Below, one piece after another: positions 61,755-64,000 of a stretch of DNA of 64,000 nucleotides. The DNA lies in NCBI GenBank assembly GCA_014377535.1, contig JACMPK010000229.1, positions 1 to 64,000 on the forward strand, read 5' to 3'. This DNA is from Gemmatimonadaceae bacterium (GTDB lineage Bacteria; Gemmatimonadota; Gemmatimonadetes; Gemmatimonadales; Gemmatimonadaceae). The position numbers and the translations under genes are program-made. A model generated the notes under the pieces. It saw only the letters and a list, made by a program, of their open reading frames with translations, did not search any database and was not told where the DNA came from. How positions within the stretch are numbered: the first letter of the stretch is position 1; each line of letters starts with the position of its first letter.

Positions 61755-61830
61755 TTGCCCCTCCTGGGCTCGAACCAGGACTCTTCTGATCCAGAATGTG
61801 GCTGACCAGAAGAAATGTGTGACTGGGGCA
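61755..61830 (-). repeat. R5: tRNA-Gln 3'-half repeat (core 61755-61796)
   Basis: Core identical to R1/R2; extension near-identical to R2 (CCAGAAGAAATGTGTGACTGGGGC). Confidence 0.85.
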
Positions 61831-62073
61831 TTGCGCCTGTGCGGCAGCGCTCCGCACTCCACTATCTGTCGCCGGACGCCTTCGAGGCCGAGCACGCCCG
61901 CACCCATTCCGCCGCTTAAATCGCGACCCCTAATTGTCCGCCCAATATGGGTCACTCCAAGTCCAGGTATCGGCCATCAATGACAGTGTTGCTGATCGTC
62001 AGTACGTGCGAGCCGGTCGTTGCCAAGCCTCGAACCGAGCAGCAGTGTCTTCGATAAACGTAGGCCGGACGAA

Positions 62074-62772
62074 TTAGGCTGAGCGACGCCGGCGCGCGAT
62101 CACGGCCAGTAACATGAAACCCGTCGCCATGAGAACGTAGGTCTGCGGCTCCGGCACGATGCCAACACGAGCCGTGATCGTCTGTGGCCTCGTATCGAAC
62201 GCGATGTTCACGCCGCGGAACGTATTGTACACTACGGCACCATAGGTCAGTGGAGCAGGAGGTGGGTCCAGCTGCAACACTGTGTAATCCGATTGGTCAC
62301 AGCAATCGAACGGGAGTGAAGTCTCGGTCAGCCCTGTGTAGGAGAAGAGCATCCGCCCAGACGTGACACGCGGCGCGGACGACGACAGCAGCAGTTCAAA
62401 GGAGAACAACGGGCCAGCGGGCGCCGCAGATCTCGGCAGCGTGAACGGTGCCCCCGTAAACGTCTTCGTCAACGTGCCCATGACGTAATCGGTATCGCGC
62501 GCATTCGTCGCGACGATTGACTGAGTGGACGCAGTGAAGCTGATCGTCATCGAACTCGTGGCGCCGAACAAGGTCAACGAGTTACCGGTGACTGAGCACC
62601 CGTTCCCGGGAAGGAAAAATGCTGCGCCGACGCAGCGGAACATTGCACTCGTCGTGAGGTTGTGCGTGTAACCCCATTCCCCGTTCGGGAGTCGCCCCCA
62701 TCCTTGTGCTGCCGACGGAGACGCGAAGCCCATGAGCGCGGTCGTTAACAACGTGAGTGATCGGAGCGACAT
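62074..62772 (-). CDS. PEP-CTERM sorting-domain protein
   Basis: Signal peptide; C-terminus VPEPQTYVLMATGFMLLAVIARRRRSA. Confidence 0.88.
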   Translation of the reverse strand: MSLRSLTLLTTALMGFASPSAAQGWGRLPNGEWGYTHNLTTSAMFRCVGAAFFLPGNGCSVTGNSLTLFGATSSMTISFTASTQSIVATNARDTDYVMGTLTKTFTGAPFTLPRSAAPAGPLFSFELLLSSSAPRVTSGRMLFSYTGLTETSLPFDCCDQSDYTVLQLDPPPAPLTYGAVVYNTFRGVNIAFDTRPQTITARVGIVPEPQTYVLMATGFMLLAVIARRRRSA

Positions 62773-63104
62773 TTTTGGCCGATGCATAAGGAGGTGTTGT
62801 TTGTAGCAACGCGACAAGTAATAGTCGACGGGATAGAGAAGCAAGGGTCGGTGTACGTTTGCGGCACTGCCCGTGCATCGCGCTGGGCGGGCGGATTAAA
62901 GCGCGCGCTCGCAAACCTTTCCTGATCACGGCGTCTCGCGAGTCCCGCTCCGGTGCTCGACTGCCGTGCGCCTGGAGCAATCCGAGTCCAAGCCTCACGA
63001 TGTACTCGAGATCGGCGAAGTTGCTTGCCTCGCCGCGTGCAATCATTGCGCCCAACGGGCCTGTGATCACGATGGGCCGCGCCGAAACGAGTGACAAGCT
63101 ACTA

Positions 63105-63146
63105 GTGACCCTCCTGGGCTCGAACCAGGACTCTTCTGATCCAGAA
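63105..63146 (-). repeat. R6: tRNA-Gln 3'-half repeat (core only)
   Basis: Same T-arm, anticodon-stem 3' strand and loop; extension diverges after GTGGCTGA; no adjacent terminator seen. Confidence 0.8.
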
Positions 63147-63245
63147 TGTGGCTGAGGGGTGGTCAGGTATGACCGTCTAGCAACCCTAGGGGCGATGGTT
63201 TCGGCGCCACGTCGTCCGAAGCAACGAGGCTGCGCTCCGATCAGT

Positions 63246-63569
63246 TCAATCGAGGACCGACAGCCCATGCTTCTTCACCACCGCCAGCATTTTGAGCGCC
63301 AGCCCACTTGGCCGCTTGGCGCCGATTTCCCACTTCTCCACCGTGCTTGAGCTGGTGTTGAGCCGGCGCGCAAAGGCCGCCTGACTGAGTCGCGTCTTTT
63401 CGCGAATCTTCTTGATCTGCGATGGCGTCAGCGGCTCTGGCTCAACAAGGGCGGCGGCATCAAAGTGGCGCATCGTTTGCTTGCTGATTGCGCCGACCTG
63501 GTGCACCGCGGCCGCCGCGGTATGGATCGCCTCAAACGCCTCGCTCTTGTACTTCGCCTTAGTCGCCAT
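63246..63569 (-). CDS. HigA-like Xre antitoxin (copy 2)
   Basis: PLTPSQIKKIREKTRLSQAAFARRLNTSSSTVEKWEIGAKRPSGLALKML; paralogue of copy 1. Confidence 0.88.
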   Translation of the reverse strand: MATKAKYKSEAFEAIHTAAAAVHQVGAISKQTMRHFDAAALVEPEPLTPSQIKKIREKTRLSQAAFARRLNTSSSTVEKWEIGAKRPSGLALKMLAVVKKHGLSVLD

Positions 63570-63933
63570 GACAGATCTCCACGAATGCCTTGTCTTCGAG
63601 CAGGTCGGCGAGGTTGTCCGCCGTGAGCCGCTGATAAGATTTCGCGAGGTCACGAAATCCCTGTAATTCCGCCGCATCGATATTGGCGCGGTCCTTCTTT
63701 GCGAATAGATACGTAAGGATCCAGTATCGACCGCCCTTCGACAGAATTATGCTGCGATAGAGGTTCCGACTCACGCGCTTCTTGTACACACCATTCCCGA
63801 GATCATCACACTGGCCGGCTCGTGCCTGAGCAACCGCCGCACACAGCTCGTCGTCACCGATCTGCGCCTTCCGGGCCGCATTCGCGAACCATGCCGTTTT
63901 GAAGACCCGCTCCCGGCGCGGTGAACTTGCCAT
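63559..63933 (-). CDS. HigB/RelE-family toxin (copy 2)
   Basis: VFKTAWFANAARKAQIGDDELCAAVAQARAGQCDDLGNGVYKKRVSRNLYRSIILSKGGRYWILTYLFAKKDRANI. Confidence 0.88.
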   Translation of the reverse strand: MASSPRRERVFKTAWFANAARKAQIGDDELCAAVAQARAGQCDDLGNGVYKKRVSRNLYRSIILSKGGRYWILTYLFAKKDRANIDAAELQGFRDLAKSYQRLTADNLADLLEDKAFVEICHGD

Positions 63934-63941
63934 GCGAAAAG

Positions 63942-63960
63942 TGTAGCACTCAGTGCTACA
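63942..63960. promoter_or_regulatory. 19-bp operator palindrome TGTAGCACTCAGTGCTACA (copy 2)
   Basis: Identical to 59899-59917, ~9 bp upstream of the HigB copy 2 start. Confidence 0.8.
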
Positions 63961-64000
63961 GCCGACAAGGCGTAGAGCGCCAGACTGCAGCGGCCCGAAC

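Noticed and set aside
55618-63146. Complete tRNA genes at R1-R6
   Set aside because: Only the anticodon loop to acceptor 3' side is present. The 27-31 strand, D-arm and acceptor 5' strand are missing or mismatched (CCACA instead of TCTGA), so these are partial copies, not functional tRNAs. R2/R5 show a coincidental GCCCC that can pair with the acceptor strand.
54858-64000. Classical integron with attC sites
   Set aside because: The spacer repeats lack RYYYAAC/GTTRRRY boxes, and no IntI-like gene is visible. The repeated element is tRNA-derived, so only the analogy in architecture is kept.
54858-64000. CRISPR array
   Set aside because: Repeats are ~42-70 bp at 1-1.7 kb spacing with protein-coding genes between them; no short regular spacers and no cas genes.

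Overview
GC-rich bacterial chromosomal window; the gene style resembles Gemmatimonadota, but this is an inference and not tested. Positions ~1-46 kb are an ordinary, densely coded backbone: binding protein + MCP, TerC, M28, S9 and M3 peptidases, a queC-queE-queD queuosine operon, OmpA/TSP3, an ABC exporter, a hybrid histidine kinase, HerA-like, DUF5916, PHP, GT39, LDH, a P-type ATPase and a Ser/Thr kinase. Positions ~47-54.7 kb are an accessory 'graveyard': a frameshifted mercuric reductase remnant, an IS30-family 3' remnant, a nucleotidyltransferase pseudogene broken by a 14-bp tandem duplication, and an IS5-family fragment. The most interesting part is ~54.8-64 kb. Six co-oriented copies (R1-R6) of the 3' half of what looks like a tRNA-Gln(CUG) gene (anticodon loop to acceptor end, minus strand) recur every ~1.0-1.7 kb. 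Five of them are followed on the minus strand by an intrinsic-terminator-like hairpin. Between them lie small cassette-sized cargo modules: two HepT/MntA pairs, two HigB/HigA-like pairs sharing an identical 19-bp operator palindrome, a mobile-mystery A/B (Xre/Fic) pair, an SDR enzyme, a membrane protein and a PEP-CTERM protein. No recombinase is visible. I interpret this as an integron-like array of non-autonomous cassettes that use a tRNA 3' end as attachment site; it may be undescribed. All calls come from reading the sequence and ORF translations; no database search was run.
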